Below, piece after piece: positions 1 through 11,884 of a DNA stretch of 64,000 nt. The position numbers and the translations under genes were made by a program. The stretch is from Myrica gale (taxonomy: Eukaryota > Streptophyta > Magnoliopsida > Fagales > Myricaceae). Position 1 is the stretch's first letter; every line of letters begins with the position of its first letter. Location of the stretch: the NCBI GenBank assembly GCA_963930655.1, contig OZ005605.1, positions 14,205,501 to 14,269,500 of the forward strand. The letters are read 5' to 3'. Below the pieces are notes generated by a model that saw only the letters and a list, made by a program, of their open reading frames with translations, had not been told where the DNA came from and did not search any database.

Positions 1-47
1 AAGGCATAGAGCTTTCAGATCGAGCTCCAACGTTCAGAAGAATTTAC

Positions 48-199
48 CTGGGATTATGAAACGGGTCGACCTTGTTAGCATAGAGAGGCACCATCTCTCC
101 TTCCTTGTAGCGGTGATCTGATGCACCGAACGTCCCCTGATCCGCACCAAACAGAACCACCAAGGCGATGACCACCACCGCCGCCAAAGAATTCTCCAT
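48..199 (-). CDS. TM9SF (nonaspanin/EMP70) exon 1, partial; gene leaves the window on the left
   Basis: Reading the minus strand from the ATG at 199-197 gives 50 codons plus two bases with no stop, ending at a GT donor (GTAAATT, 47-41). A hydrophobic N-terminal segment typical of a signal peptide (about residues 5-18) is followed by SDHRYKEGEMVPLYANKV and then PFHNP. That block is the hallmark of the mature N-terminus of plant transmembrane-9 superfamily proteins, which are endomembrane (Golgi/endosome) proteins with nine membrane spans. The remaining exons would lie to the left of base 1. A hAT-type terminus sits only about 100-200 bases upstream. The exon could therefore belong to a real gene with a transposon next to its promoter, or it could be a fragment captured by that transposon. 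The family assignment is firm; intactness of the gene cannot be judged. Confidence 0.75.
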
Positions 200-305
200 T
201 TCTCCCCTTCCCCCCAAAACCTCTGATGGACAGAGAGAACCTCAGATAGAGAACGAAGGACAGAGAGATCTGGCTTTGGACTTGGAACGGGGTACTTGCC
301 CAGGG

Positions 306-418
306 GGGAAGGGTTTCATGAAACCGGCACCGGCACCGGGATGCCGGTGCCCCGGAATCCTGGTGCCGGTCCCGGTCCCGGTGCCACCAGATCTTTCCGG
401 TGGCACTGAACACCCCTA
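306..418 (-). mobile_element. hAT-type transposon terminus with GC-rich subterminal repeats
   Basis: On the minus strand the sequence from 418 reads TAGGGGTGTTCAGTGCC, a hAT-type terminal inverted repeat, followed by tandem short GGGACC/GGCACC-type repeats to about 306. It cuts directly into the hAT transposase reading frame at 419. A related terminus (TAGTGGTGTTCAACC) with GGCACC-rich subterminal sequence starts the element at 44402. The opposite end is not in the window, or the element is a very short remnant. Bases 200-305 between this terminus and TM9SF exon 1 look like a pyrimidine-rich 5' leader. Confidence 0.5.
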
Positions 419-1116
419 GTCACACACATATAGTTCACATTTTGAACTGAAGTCCAAGTATCAGTGGTAAAACACACTCTAGGACTTTCTATGGCAATTG
501 CCTCTTTCAGCTTAGTCCTTCCTTCTATATTCAACGCTATACAATCCTTCATCATCGTAAATCTACTAGGCATCTTAAAGCGGGGCTCAAGTCTCTCCAC
601 CAATTTTCTAAACCCTAACCTCTGCACAGTCCTAAAAGGCATCTCATCCATTATCAAATATTCAGCAATCCACCTCCTCACCTCCTTTTCACTATAAGTA
701 TCCAACTTCAAAACATCCTTATTACTCCCTATTGCTTTCAAACCATCCAATGTCAACCTAGATTGAGTCTTGTCTAATTGGTCATGTTGCTTCTTATATG
801 GCAAACAACGTGTCAAATGAGCGCTCATACCCGAAGTCCCATAGCGTTCAGGGTGACACCCAAACTTGGCCTTACAATGATGACATTTGGCTTCAAGGTG
901 TTTAGGTTTGACAACTGGCAAAATTTTAGTGAAGTGATCCCACACAAAACTCTTGCGAGTATTCTTTCTCTTTTTACTTGGTTGTTCTTCTGACTGATTG
1001 GTAATATCCTCATCACCACCAGATTGAGGACTACTAACTGACTCATCAGGTATTGGACCACCACCACTAGGGCAAGACCTTACATCTGTAGTATGTGTAA
1101 TACTAGTCTCATCCAT
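419..1116 (-). pseudogene. hAT transposase, N-terminal part with BED zinc finger, truncated
   Basis: The frame opens at the ATG 1116-1114. It begins with an acidic N-terminus and a basic SKKRKNTRKS stretch (possible nuclear localisation). A BED zinc finger follows: SFVWDHFTK, then AKCHHCKAKF, then the ligand HLTRC. After this comes the RICESLEEPER/Ac-like region with FRTVQRLGFRKLVERLEP, a GRTKLKEAI segment, and CFTTDTWTSVQNVNYMCVT, which is the start of the RNase-H-fold catalytic domain (first Asp in TTDTWTS). Homology stops after YMCVT, where another hAT-type terminus is fused; the frame then runs by chance through GC-rich repeats. The catalytic core and the C-terminal dimerisation domain are missing, so this is a broken transposase. 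Confidence 0.85.
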
Positions 1117-1119
1117 CTG

Positions 1120-2017
1120 ACTTTAAAAATATTTGATTTTTCAATTTATTTGAATAACAAAAAATAAATGCAAAATGACTCAATCTATCTAAATAAACTC
1201 TAAACAATTATGTTCACAACCTAAAGGATCTAAGCATAAACAACAAACATGTTTACAGTCAATTATCAAACATTATCTGACCCTAGATTGCTCTGGATAA
1301 GTTTCGTTCTACCCGCAGTTCTGCGATTTAAGGCCACTTAACTGGTATCCACTTATTAATGGTCTAAAATAAGTTACTTTGTGCAATCACTACAACCAGC
1401 CATCAATTCACAAACCAGATTTTATTTGGTCGTCAGAATGCATTTAAGATTTGAGAAAAGGTAAATAAGCATAGAAGTGCCATAATATCACTGACATAGA
1501 TTAGAAGGAGAGGTGGTTCATCAAATTCCACTCGAGTACCAAAAACAGAAAGGACAGAACCATTCAACACCAACACAAAACTTGAAGACAAGAATGAAAA
1601 TTACATACTGACCCACAATTACCCTATGCTTTCCTTTTTATGCAACACCCACATTAGATATAAAATGCACATCCGTAACAATTAACTCAATCCCTGTCCC
1701 CATGTAAAATAAAATAAATAAGGAGAAAGAAAGAGAGATGAATGAGTATCTGTCCTTTGTGAAATAATGTCCCAATAATATCTTGAAGCCCAAAAGGTGA
1801 CCGGATGTTTGGCCCAAACTCCATATACAAAGTTAGGACAATTGCTTGTAGGGCTTAACTACCTTTAAAGCCAAGCAAGCAATAAAGTAGTATGAAACTG
1901 AAGCACAAAACCAGCAACAATCAACTGAAAAATTAATGCCAAAACCTTAATCCATTTGGAAAATATATCCACAATTCAGTAAAGAATATCTATGGTAACA
2001 GGAACAGAATATGCGCA
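1120..2017. other. Upstream/intronic region of the hAT pseudogene; no gene seen
   Basis: AT-rich sequence without a coding signal on either strand. It lies upstream of the minus-strand transposase frame and may be its leader intron; a possible minus-strand donor (GTACGTATCC) lies near 2310. Confidence 0.4.
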
Positions 2018-2270
2018 GTGCACAAATCACAACTCTAGCATGTCAAATCACAAATTCACATCGATTGTGATTAGTGCACAAATCACAACTCTAGCATGCA
2101 AAATCACAAATTCACATCGATGGTGGGCAGAGCACAAATCACAACTCTAGCATGCCAAATCACAAATTCAAATCGATTGTGATTAGTGCACAAATCACAA
2201 CTCTAGCATGCCAAATCACAAATTCACATCGATTGTGATTAGTGCACAAATCACAAATTCACATAATCAC
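2018..2270 (+). repeat. Tandem repeat, 56-bp unit, about 4.5 copies
   Basis: Units start at 2018, 2074, 2130 and 2186, with a partial fifth from 2242. Each begins GTGCACAAATCACAACTCTA and ends near ATCGATTGTGATTA. Units differ at a few bases. Unit 2 ends in ATCGATGGTGGGCAG, a string that recurs outside the array at about 2377, suggesting expansion from, or exchange with, that flank. Confidence 0.9.
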
Positions 2271-2459
2271 AATCAATCAATAATTTGCTGAGAGAGAGTT
2301 GAGAGAGGGATACGTACTGGCGGTTGCTGCCCTACACAACTGGAAGAGCATCAGATCACGGCGGGCCGACAGCAATCGATGGTGGGCAGTGCACTGGAGT
2401 CGGTGAGCAACCAACTTCCAGCTGTGCTTGGCGGGATGGAGGCATCCTGTTTAATTTAA

Positions 2460-5400
2460 AATTCACTATGTAATTTGTTCAAAGAAGGAAAAAAGAAAAA
2501 GGTAAATCTCTTGGTAACTCGAACAGGGACTAATTTTAAGTAATTGGTTCTTTAAATTAACATAAAAAACATATGTAAAAAAATGAATTCGATTATGCTG
2601 TGGCAAAATTAGTGTGAAAGCAAAATTTTAAGTAATATGAATTTCAATTGCTCTGTAAAATTCAATCAGCTTTCAGACATAAGCAACGAACTTGTGGAAT
2701 ATAGCATCAATGCCCTTCCAAAAGATAAGATAAGCCACAAATGTTTTTTTTTTTAATTTGCATCCTACTTTTATATTTACATGTCAAACATCACAAAACA
2801 AACGTATTCCAATATGATTAAAAAAATATATTCTAATATAATACTTTATTACCTTTTTTACAAACACTAATATTTTTTAACAACTTCTGCACCCATGCCA
2901 TTACAACTTTAACATCACCTAAATATTCACAATTTTATCATAATCCTATAAATTTCTTCTGAACGACCATCACGTTGGTGTTCGAACTCCATCTCTAAAT
3001 CAATACTATCTAAATTTAACTCTAAAGGGTTGACCTAATAATTAAAGCTTGGACTTTGGTGATTTTCTCTTTCTAAAATTTCGAGTTTAAAACCTCGTAA
3101 GTGCTACCAATCTTTTGGGGCCACCCTAAAACTTTTAGCTTGGTAATTGTCGTTTTATTGTGGAACTGATTATTATAGAAGCTGCAGGCATAATCGCGTA
3201 AGCTGCAGGCATAATCGCGTAAGCTGGTCTTTATATATACTTGATTAGAAAAAAAAAATTGTTTAAATGGTTTTTCTGGGACTGCTGAACACTTTTCGAG
3301 ACAATTTTTTGCCGTGTCCCAAAAGGTGTTTTTAGGACAAATTGAAAACAAAAATTGCATTTTTTATGCTATTTTTCGTCCCTAAAAAGTAATTAACTTG
3401 TAATGTGTGTATTAGAGTCCAACCTCCAACGAATGATTAATTTTTTTTTAATGAAGGATCATTTGTTTAATATTATCTTAATTAATGTAGTGATTATATC
3501 ATTTTTTTATACCTACTCCCCACCTAACCCAATTTAAAAGCCTTACCTTTTTAATATAAACAGATGCATGAACTATTTGCTTGAAATCTCATGGCCACTT
3601 GGTCCCGGATATCATAGTCAAAGAAGTCTTATTGACTACTTTAACATCATACCAAACTGTATGATAACATACAAACACTGTTTATATTATTTTATGTAAT
3701 AATTAAATAGCAAAAAATATCACCAGAAAAAAAGACCTATACCATTCACTGTTTTGGACTGCCAAGACGCCTTGCACATGGTATTGAATCCGGTTCATGT
3801 CATTTGGACCGGATCTGGCGGTTAGGATCTGCTTTTGGAAAAAGCCAAAAGTTGAACGCGCAAAAGCCACGCATTGGTGCACTGCGAATCATGTCTTCTT
3901 TTGCTAATAATGGGAACGCAAATGGGAACTTGTTTTTTTTAGGTTTTATTCATAATGGAGTAAACAACTTATATTGATTAGCTTAAATGACATTATTACC
4001 CTCATTATCCCGGAATCTTCTAATTTTTGTTAAAAGAATTAATTTGAAAGGTCATATTATTTTTTTTCTTGAAAGAGTCTAAGACTGTGTTTAAGAAGTA
4101 AAATTTTAAGGTTAAAATTTTAAGTATTAGGTTGATAAAAAATTAAAGAGATGTAATTTTTTATATTTTTTGTAGTAAAAAGTAATTATTTGATGAAGAG
4201 AAAGATTATATTGTAATTTTTTATTATTAAAATTTTATGATGGATAAAATTTTAGTTGCAAACGGAGGCTAAGAAAAATTCAATCCGACATAAGCAAAAA
4301 TTGCGCAGTAGGTGTTCGAACAAGTCACAAACAAAGTGATCACGTAAGGCTTTGAATTCGGGTCAAGTTGAGGACCAAAGGCTTTGAATTCGGGTAAAGT
4401 AGAACAAAATCAAAACTAATAGGTGTGGACGCGAGAAAAAAAGCAAGATCCTAATCGATCCGTTAAGAAATTTTTATACTACTTAGATGACATATTGTAT
4501 ATATATAGACCAGGATTGACTGTAACAGGACGACTTCCTCAATGCCCTGGCGTGAACCATTGATCATCATGTACATCGAATCTCTCCGCATTCTTTATAA
4601 TAGAGTCTATACAGTGTGTCAGTGTCTATCTTTATTTTTTTAATTGAATCATACCATTCGAACAGCCAATGGTAGATGATGCTGATCATATATAATTACA
4701 AATAGGGTTTTAAAAATGAAATAATTTACGGCCTCACTAGTCAAGCCATCAGCTGAGAGTCATGATGTCTCATTTTCCTTGCTTCTCTGATATCGTGGTC
4801 CGTGGATGAACGCTAGGAGGCCAGGTATATGAAAGGCGATGGATTTCCGCGTTGCGGAAACGCATCCTTCACTCAAGTCAACGTACCGCGTCTTTTGAAC
4901 GGCCAATGGATAGCGACGCATATAATTAAATTTGTAGCGTACGTTTGGGAACTGTGGAATATTGAAAGTTCCACATAACAATTCGAGGTTCTAACTTAAT
5001 TCAGATTCTGTGTTAGATTGATTAAAAAAATAAAGATATTATTTTGATAGTTTACTTTTTCAATGCTTTTAAGATATGATTCCTTTTGTTTAATATTTGC
5101 CTTACTCTTGTGATTATGTCATTTTCTTACACCTGCTAATAATTGATCCAAATATTTAAAAGACTTAATTTTTTTAATCCAAAAACTCTATCACCTAATT
5201 GTTTGAAATGGTCATAACCAATTCCTTACTAATTCCTTGTACACTCAGCGTAACTCTCGTGTTTTATTTAAATTAAGGGAACAAATACACTTTTTCTCTC
5301 GTAAAATATAGAGAGTTTAACATATTACATTCTAAATTATTAATTTTTGACACATTATACCTCTCATTTAAAATTCTTCATCAAATTGGTTGGATATTAT

Positions 5401-6020
5401 TATTATTATTATTTTACATTTGAAATGATGATAAAGGTAACCCAATATTAAATTAATGAACCCACAATAATACTCTCAATTAGATATCAATAATGTAAAG
5501 TGGGTAACGGATATTATTATTATCTTTGTCTAATTCAACGAAAATACTTGATGGTAGGTAAAAAGTTATAAAATTGGTAATTATAGTGGATAATATATCA
5601 AAGTGATTATTACAGTTAAACCAATCTCTTACAGTAATCATTGGTCTCAAATGTAACTTTTTTTGTCTGTCTTTTCTTAATGATATGGGTCGTCAATATA
5701 TAACACCGAACGTATAGTGATCTGTGGTTTGAATTTTCAAGAGGTATATATTCCTCTACGAAAACTATTTATTATTGTAAAGTTTTTAGACCTTCTCCTC
5801 TAAATGACTAGTCAACCTGTCTAACGTTAGCTAGAAAATATAATTGCCACAACAAAAAAAAAAAAAAACAAGAAACTTGCACCTGCTAATGATACTGGCC
5901 TCCATTTATTAAGACTTTTTGACAATGAGAGTAGTTGCCCCTTTGTTTATGTCCGATAGACTGAGACCACATGATCTTTCCCCTATCAAGCTTCTGCTTT
6001 GCAATTTTCACTTATCTTTA
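2460..6020. other. AT-rich intergenic DNA, no gene recognised
   Basis: No frame here resembles a known protein. Minor structure: a perfect 21-bp direct duplication at 3180-3221; a diverged duplication of about 110 bases (3440-3570 against 5080-5200); a duplicated AAGGCTTTGAATTCGGGT at about 4347 and 4378; a short hairpin with arms TTTCCGC/GCGGAAA near 4840-4860; and ATT microsatellites near 5400 and 5515. Confidence 0.6.
3180..3221 (+). repeat. Perfect tandem duplication, 21 bp x 2
   Basis: The unit AGCTGCAGGCATAATCGCGTA occurs twice head to tail. It produces repeated residues in a spurious minus-strand frame. Confidence 0.9.
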
Positions 6021-6024
6021 CTGA

Positions 6025-6391
6025 TGGATCATAATAATATATGACCGATCCAGCTCCTTAGTCAGGGCTACAAGCGCTCAAGCCAATCAGCTGGCACAAA
6101 TAAGAAATAATCTCCCCAATCTCCCTACCTAGTAATCCAAAAGGCTTCAGGACTCTATCTAAGATAAAGAGTCTTGTAATTTTTACTGTTACTCCCTATA
6201 GAACTCTAACACTCCCTCCTATAAAAGACTGCAGGTACCCTCATTATATTTCTTAAGCTTAATTAATTTTTTAGACTAAACACTTCTCAATATCTAACTT
6301 TGACATCAGAGTCTCCACATCCGGTGTCACCCCTCTTCTTATTCCTTTCAAGTCTAATAGGCTCCGGCTCTAGGTGATTTTGACGTCATGA
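6025..6391 (+). mobile_element. Solo-LTR-like remnant of a Tat-lineage gypsy family
   Basis: The sequence matches, in inverted orientation, the LTRs at 52564-52929 and 56858-57222. Shared landmarks are a start near TGGATCATAATA, TCATTATATTTC followed by AAGCTTAATTA, a TAACTTTGACATCAG block, and an end at TTTTGACGTCATGA. A duplicated piece of the LTR end, with CTCTAGGTGTTTTTGACGTC, follows at about 6420-6465. No internal region or convincing target duplication was found, so it is a solo LTR or fragment. Confidence 0.65.
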
Positions 6392-6491
6392 TTCACCATT
6401 TGAAATTTTAAACTTTTTTCTCCTCTAATAGGCTCCAGCTCTAGGTGTTTTTGACGTCATAATTCAAGCATTTCATTAATATTCACAATTA

Positions 6492-7331
6492 GTGTCACCA
6501 AACAGAAATTGTTTTCAAAAACATGGCGTCAAAAAAAAACTTGTCTCAAATGTAATAGGTATAGCTCAAATTAAAGTAACATATATAGCTAATATTTCCG
6601 TCAGGGTTTCAAATGGGACGTCAGGTATCTTTTTTGTTTCATCACGGCCAGCTTCTCCCTTATGCCTTGCTTTCGTTCGTACTCCGCTAATCGTTGTAGC
6701 TTCTATTCCTCTTAATTCTTTTTTCGTTCTGGCAAAATTATTTCCATCTCCGCGTTTACTTTAAAAGTAAGCTCATCTTAATCTTTCTGTCAAACCCTCA
6801 TCACCTTTATTATCCGTTCTAAGCTCCTTCAAATTACGGGAAAAGTCTACAGAAGACAGAGAAAAAGGAGGCGACCGGGTTAATTGAACGGTCTAAACTG
6901 TGTTGATAACTCAGTTTAGTCCCCAAGACCTAACTATAAAAATCTTTACGTTCTATGTATGATCTCCCCTCAACCTCATACTCTAATTGTATTGCCTTCG
7001 TCTTTTTCTACAAGAGTAAAAAACAGTGGGGAAGCCCCAAAATTTTGAAAATCCTCCTGTGTTATATTCGTTTAGAAGATTTTTATAGGATTTGGAGTGT
7101 TTTGAGAATTTTTAGATGATATTAGAGTTGGATTGGTGTTTGTGTAGAAGTTGAAGTGTAAAAAATTAATGATGATGTTTAAAGTTGTTTCCTTTTTTAT
7201 ATTTCGAATTTATTTATTTTTTATTAAAAGTTGAATATTTAAAAGGTATTAAAAAAACAGAAAACGACAAAAGATTAAACGTGAAAAGTGTCTGAACACG
7301 TGAAATCAAAGCAGAAAATGAAGTTTACAGG
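6492..7331. other. Intergenic DNA with a short dispersed repeat
   Basis: No gene seen. Bases of about 6940-7020 (CTATAAAAATCTTTA, then CTATGTATGATCTC) match 44160-44260, so this is a further fragment of the repeat found at 44.2 kb. Confidence 0.45.
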
Positions 7332-7897
7332 CACTACAAAAAAAATTACCTTTAGCAGCGGTCAGAGGTCAAAAAACCGCTGCTATAGCTTTAGCAGCGG
7401 TTTTTTAGCGGCGGTCGCAGGTCTGTGCCAACGTTTTTTTTTTGCCAACATTTTTAAAACACCACTAATTTTTTAATCAGTAATACAACTTTATTTTAAT
7501 AATCATAATTCATTGGATCTAAAAATTTAAAGATCAAGGATAATAAAATAAAATATACTTAATCATTGATTAATAACGTTTTACAACAAACACAAGAATC
7601 TCTTCAAGTAATCTAAAAAACAACAAGTTTCTAACATAAAATAGCAATAAACAAGGACCAACTATAATATTCAAATACAACACAATAAGTAAGGACCAAT
7701 TAAAATCTTCTTCCTTTTACACATCAACATCTTCGATCTTGAATTTCTATAATTGGTTATTGTGCTCCTTTTCTTGAGATTCCTCATTTGACATAAGAGT
7801 CATCTTCAGATGCTTTCCACATCATATGCTTACCTAATTTATAATGCTCAATGTATTTAAACCATATCATTAATGTCTATAGCGACCGCAGCTAGAG

Positions 7898-9059
7898 TGT
7901 TAGGGTCCCCGGTCAAGGACTCCAAAACAATCACCAACTCCTCCACGCGATCCGCTCCAACACCGTAATCGATCCTCCCGAACCGTTTCTAGTAACACAC
8001 GAGTGTAGAATTTAGGATCAAACACTCAACAAATGAATAATACCTCACTCTTATTACGAAGAACGTGGTCTTAGGATTATTAGTCCTTCGAACCACAAGA
8101 ATACAAGAACAATTGTACAAGGGTTATTAGCCCAAGCACGCCCAACTTAAGAGGTTATTAGCCCCCAAGTCTACTGGCATAAATGTGTCTATGCCTGGCC
8201 ACTCTTAGAAAGCTCTCTAGCTCTCACTACTCAACTCTATGACTGAATGAATTATAATGCTCCTGAGGAGTGCTTATATAGGTCTTCTCAAGAGCTTACA
8301 AACCCTAATCAAATTAATTCAAATCAATCTAAATCAAATTTTCAAGATTCTAAGGAAACAATTCCAAGAATCAAGAAGATTTGATGATACATTCCTAAAA
8401 CATCAAAACTCAGAAAGGAAAGATAATCTTCTAGAAACATCTGATTCTAGAAGATAAGATTTATTCAATCACTACCATAATTAAAAGCCAATCCCTGAAG
8501 ATGCAATTTTGAAAGATTGATCTCGCCGCCGTCCGCCGCCCTACACAGTGGCGCCGCCGCCGTGCTCCTCCTTGGGTGGTGATGCTCCTCCAACTCCCAA
8601 GGTCATGCTCCTCAGTTCCCGTCCGATCACCATTAAGGGTGGTGGTGCTCCGCTGCCGGCGGTGGCTGCTGTGGGTAGCCACTCTTGGTCATCTGCCGCT
8701 GCTTGGCTTGGCTGGAGGCCAAGGCCCTGCTGTGGTGCTAAGTCCTGACAAGGCCATGTGGTGGCCATGAGCCTGCTGTGGCATGTCTGTGGCTGGCTGA
8801 CTTGCATGTTGGGCGTGGGCATTGCTGGGCTCCCATGGCTTGTCAATGGTGCTGGTGTGCCTTGCTCGCGCGCGCGCATGCTGATGCCATGGTCTGTCTG
8901 TGGTGCCTCGGCTGCGCGCGCTGTGGGCATGTCAGGTGCTTCTGCCACGCGTGTTGTGGGGTTGTCAAAGGCGCTCATGGGTGCATTGGCGCCGCATCTC
9001 GCGTGCTATCCTCCTCCTCGTGGCAGTTCAGTCCAAGGTCTTCATTGAGGACCCTTTCA
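7898..9059 (-). repeat. 3' LTR of the gypsy element
   Basis: On the plus strand it starts TGTTAGGGTCCCCGG and ends GACCCTTTCA, matching the LTR at 14241. The half near the coding region (about 8540-9010) is strikingly GC-rich and produces several long but meaningless open frames. Confidence 0.95.
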
Positions 9060-10702
9060 TTCCCCCTTCCATTAAGTGTACCCTTGTCCTCAAGGGTAAA
9101 TTGTGGAAACCTTGAGGATATCTCATCATAGCCCTCCCAAGTTGCTTCCTCTCTTGGTCGCCCACTCCACTGCTCCAACACTCTCCAAATCTTGCTCCTA
9201 AACCTTCCCCTTGGCACCATCTTGTACTCAAGGGCTATGGCAGGTTGTAGAAGAATTCTTCCTTCCTCATCGAAGGAAGACAATTCCTCCACGATCAAAC
9301 TAGGATCTCCAACCCGTCTCTTGAGGAGAGACACATGGAATACCGGGTGAAGTCTTGAGGTTGGTGGCAATTCCAGCCGATATGCAACGATCCCGACACG
9401 GGCAGCCACTTTGAAAGGCCCATAATATCTCTTCTCTAGCTTGTAGCTCACCTTTCTCTTCATGGTCTTTTGCCCATACGGTTGGAGCTTCAAGTATAAG
9501 AAGTCCCCGAGCTCAAACTCTTCGAGTCTCCTTCTTTTTTCATACTGCTTCTTCATGCTAGTTTGGGCTTTCTTGAGCTCCCTCTTCACCTTAGCTAGGA
9601 TCTCATCCCTAGTGAGTAAGGCTTCCTCCACCTCCGCATTCTTGGCCGTACCCTTCTCATAAGTCACCAAGGTAGGAGGCTTCCTCCCATACACCACTTC
9701 AAATGGGCTAAGTGTGGTATATGAGTGGTACGTGGTGTTGTACCAATATTCTGCCCATGACATATACTTCATCCACCTTGCTTGCTCATCATGGCAGTAG
9801 CACCGCAAGTATTGTTCTAGCGTACGGTTGACCACCTCTGTTTGGCCATCGGTTTGCGGGTGGTATGAAAAACTTGTCTTCATCTTGCTTCCTTGTAGTG
9901 AAAACACTTCCTTCCAAAAGGAGCTCATGAATACCTGATCCCGATCCGTCACTATGGTTCTAGGGAAACCATGGAGCTTCAACACATTATCCACAAATGG
10001 ATGCTTAAGGGGTATGAAGTGAGCATACTTACTTAAGCGATACACCACCACCAAGATCACTTCAAAGCCTTGACTAGTGGGCAAGCCCTCCACGAAGTCC
10101 ATGGACAAGTCTTCCCATATAGCTTCCGGTATGGGTAATGGCTGCAATAGGCCCGTGGGGGCTCTTGTGTCATGCTTGGCCTTTTGACACACATCACATT
10201 CGGCCACCCACTTCTTTACACTTCTCTTTAGGCCCTCCCAATAGAAGAAGTGCTTGACCCTTATGTAGGTCCTAAGCCATCCCGAGTGACCACCTTCCCT
10301 ACTACAGTGGAAATGAGTAAGGATCTCCTTCCTCAAGTTGGCTACGTCTGGCAGATAAATGTAGGACTTATAGTAGATAAGCTCATCCCGCAACTTGAAT
10401 CCGGTCACCCTATCACATGGGCTCTCAGGCTTCTCTATGATTTTTTGAGACCTTGCATCCAACTCCACGGCCTCTCTAAGCTTGTCCCATATCCTCCATT
10501 CGGCTCCACTCAAGGCACTAAGTTCGGCCTCATCTTCATAAAGAGTCAACATCATTGGACTTCCTTCCTTCCTTGATAAGGTATCAGCCACCTTATTCTC
10601 CTTGCCGAGTTGATACACAATGTCATATTCGAACCACAAAAGCTTCACAAGGAACTTTTGTTGCTCCGACGTCACTATTTTTTGTTCTAGCAAGTGTCTC
10701 AA
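8975..10702 (-). pseudogene. Gypsy RNase H end, integrase and chromodomain-like C-terminus
   Basis: This is the longest open part of pol (575 codons, last codons inside the LTR). It opens in the RNase H tail (YQLGKENKVADTLSRK). The integrase follows: zinc-binding HX-CX2C region (HFHCSREGGHSG, then CDVCQKAK), catalytic-core landmarks WEDLSMDFVEGLP, TDRDQVF and PQTDGQTEVVNRTLEQ (D, D, E all present). Next come the GPFKVAARVG/HPVFHVSLLK linker and a chromodomain-like end (EEATWEGYDEI). Between HFIPLKHPF and LKLHGFPR the spacing is shorter than usual, suggesting a small in-frame deletion in the core. The upstream part of pol is in other frames or behind stops, so this stretch is not a complete polyprotein. 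Confidence 0.92.
9060..9077 (-). promoter_or_regulatory. Polypurine tract of the gypsy element
   Basis: Immediately inside the 3' LTR, the minus strand is purine-rich (AATGGAAGGGGGAA). This is the expected plus-strand DNA primer site for reverse transcription. Confidence 0.8.
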
Positions 10703-11884
10703 CGCTTGCTAATCGGTCACGATGGTGAACTTTCTCCCTAAGAGGTAAGGTCTTCATAACTTCACCGCATGCACCACCGCCAACATTTCCCTTGCATAAG
10801 TGCTTCATGCCTTCTTCATTGGCCCTAAGACCTTTGAGATATATGCAATGGGCCTCCTTTCTTGTGCTAGTACCGCCCCAATCCCTTCTCCACTTGCATC
10901 AGTATAGACTTCAAATGGTTTCTTGAAGTCAGGCAAGGCCAAGACGGGTGTCTTGGTCATGGCTCTCTTCAAGTAATCAAAAGTCCTCCTCCCTTCTTCG
11001 GTCCATTCAAAGCCCTCCTTCTCCAGCATCGATATAAGTGGCTTGACTATCAAACCATAGCCTTGCACGAATCTTCGTTAATAACCCGTCAATCCAAGGA
11101 ACCCTCGCAAGGTCGACACATCCTTGGGTAAGGGCCAATCCACCATAGCTTCCACCTTCCGTTGATCCACCTTCACTCCTTGGCCCAAGATAATATGGCC
11201 AAGATATTCTAGCTCTTCTTGCATGAAGGCACATTTGGATGCCTTGATGAAGAAGTTGTGCTCCTTCAAGATCACCAACACACGCTCCAAGTGTTCTTCC
11301 ACACTCTTCGAATACACCAAGATGTCGTCGAAGAACACCAATACAAACTTCCTTAAGAACGGCTTGAATATGGCATTCATGGCCGCTTGGAAGGTCGATG
11401 GGGCATTACATAGCCCAAAAGGCATCACTAGGTACTCATAGTGACCGAAGTGAGTCCTAAATGCCGTTTTGTGTGTGTCTTCCTCCTTCATCCGGATTTG
11501 ATGGTATCCGGCCCTCAAATCTAACTTGGTGAACAAGTGAGCTCCATGCAACCCATCAAACATCTCATCCACCGCAGGAATAGGGAATCTATCCCTCACC
11601 GTTGCTTCATTCAAAGCCCGATAGTCGGTGCAAAAGCGCCAACTTCCATCCTTCTTTCTCACAAGTAACACCGGCGATGAGAAGGGGTTTGTGCTTGGTC
11701 GAATCAAGCCACTCGCCAACATCTCCTCCACTTGTCTTTCAATCTCACCCTTCTGAAAATGAGCATACCGGTATGGTGGCACATTCACCAGTTTACTAGC
11801 ATCCTTCAACACAATGCGGTGATCGAACTCCCTACTTGGAGGCAACGAGGTAGGCACCTCCAAGACTTCCTTGTGTCTTTCCAA
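10703..11884 (-). pseudogene. Gypsy reverse transcriptase / RNase H with several nonsense codons
   Basis: The RT runs from IVLKDASKLVNVPPYRY through SPVLLVRKKDGSWRFCTDYR, the LFTKLDLRAGYHQI and MPFGLCNAPSTFQ blocks, to the catalytic VFFDDILVYSK box, which is intact. A stop (TAA) follows GFLGLTGY near 11075. RNase H continues with FEVYTDASGEGIGAVLAQ. Further in-frame stops occur at about 10802 and twice in the 10710-10760 stretch before RHLLEQ. The single-base nonsense changes point to decay after insertion rather than rearrangement. Confidence 0.92.

Noticed and set aside
316..418. C-terminal extension of the hAT transposase rich in Pro, Gly and Val
   Set aside because: It is a chance read-through into GC-rich subterminal repeats of another hAT element.
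2018..2270. Regular repeats considered as a CRISPR array
   Set aside because: Units are contiguous 56-bp tandem copies without unique spacers, in a plant genome.
3073..3360. 95-codon minus-strand frame with an internal residue repeat
   Set aside because: The repeat comes from a 21-bp DNA duplication; no protein similarity or gene context.
6492..6764. 90-codon plus-strand frame
   Set aside because: No recognisable motif and ordinary AT/TC-rich composition; not supported as a gene.
8541..9131. Overlapping long open frames on both strands in GC-rich sequence (and again at 14883-15442)
   Set aside because: They lie inside the two LTRs of the gypsy element, are Cys/Trp- or Ala/Pro-rich by composition, and do not resemble proteins.
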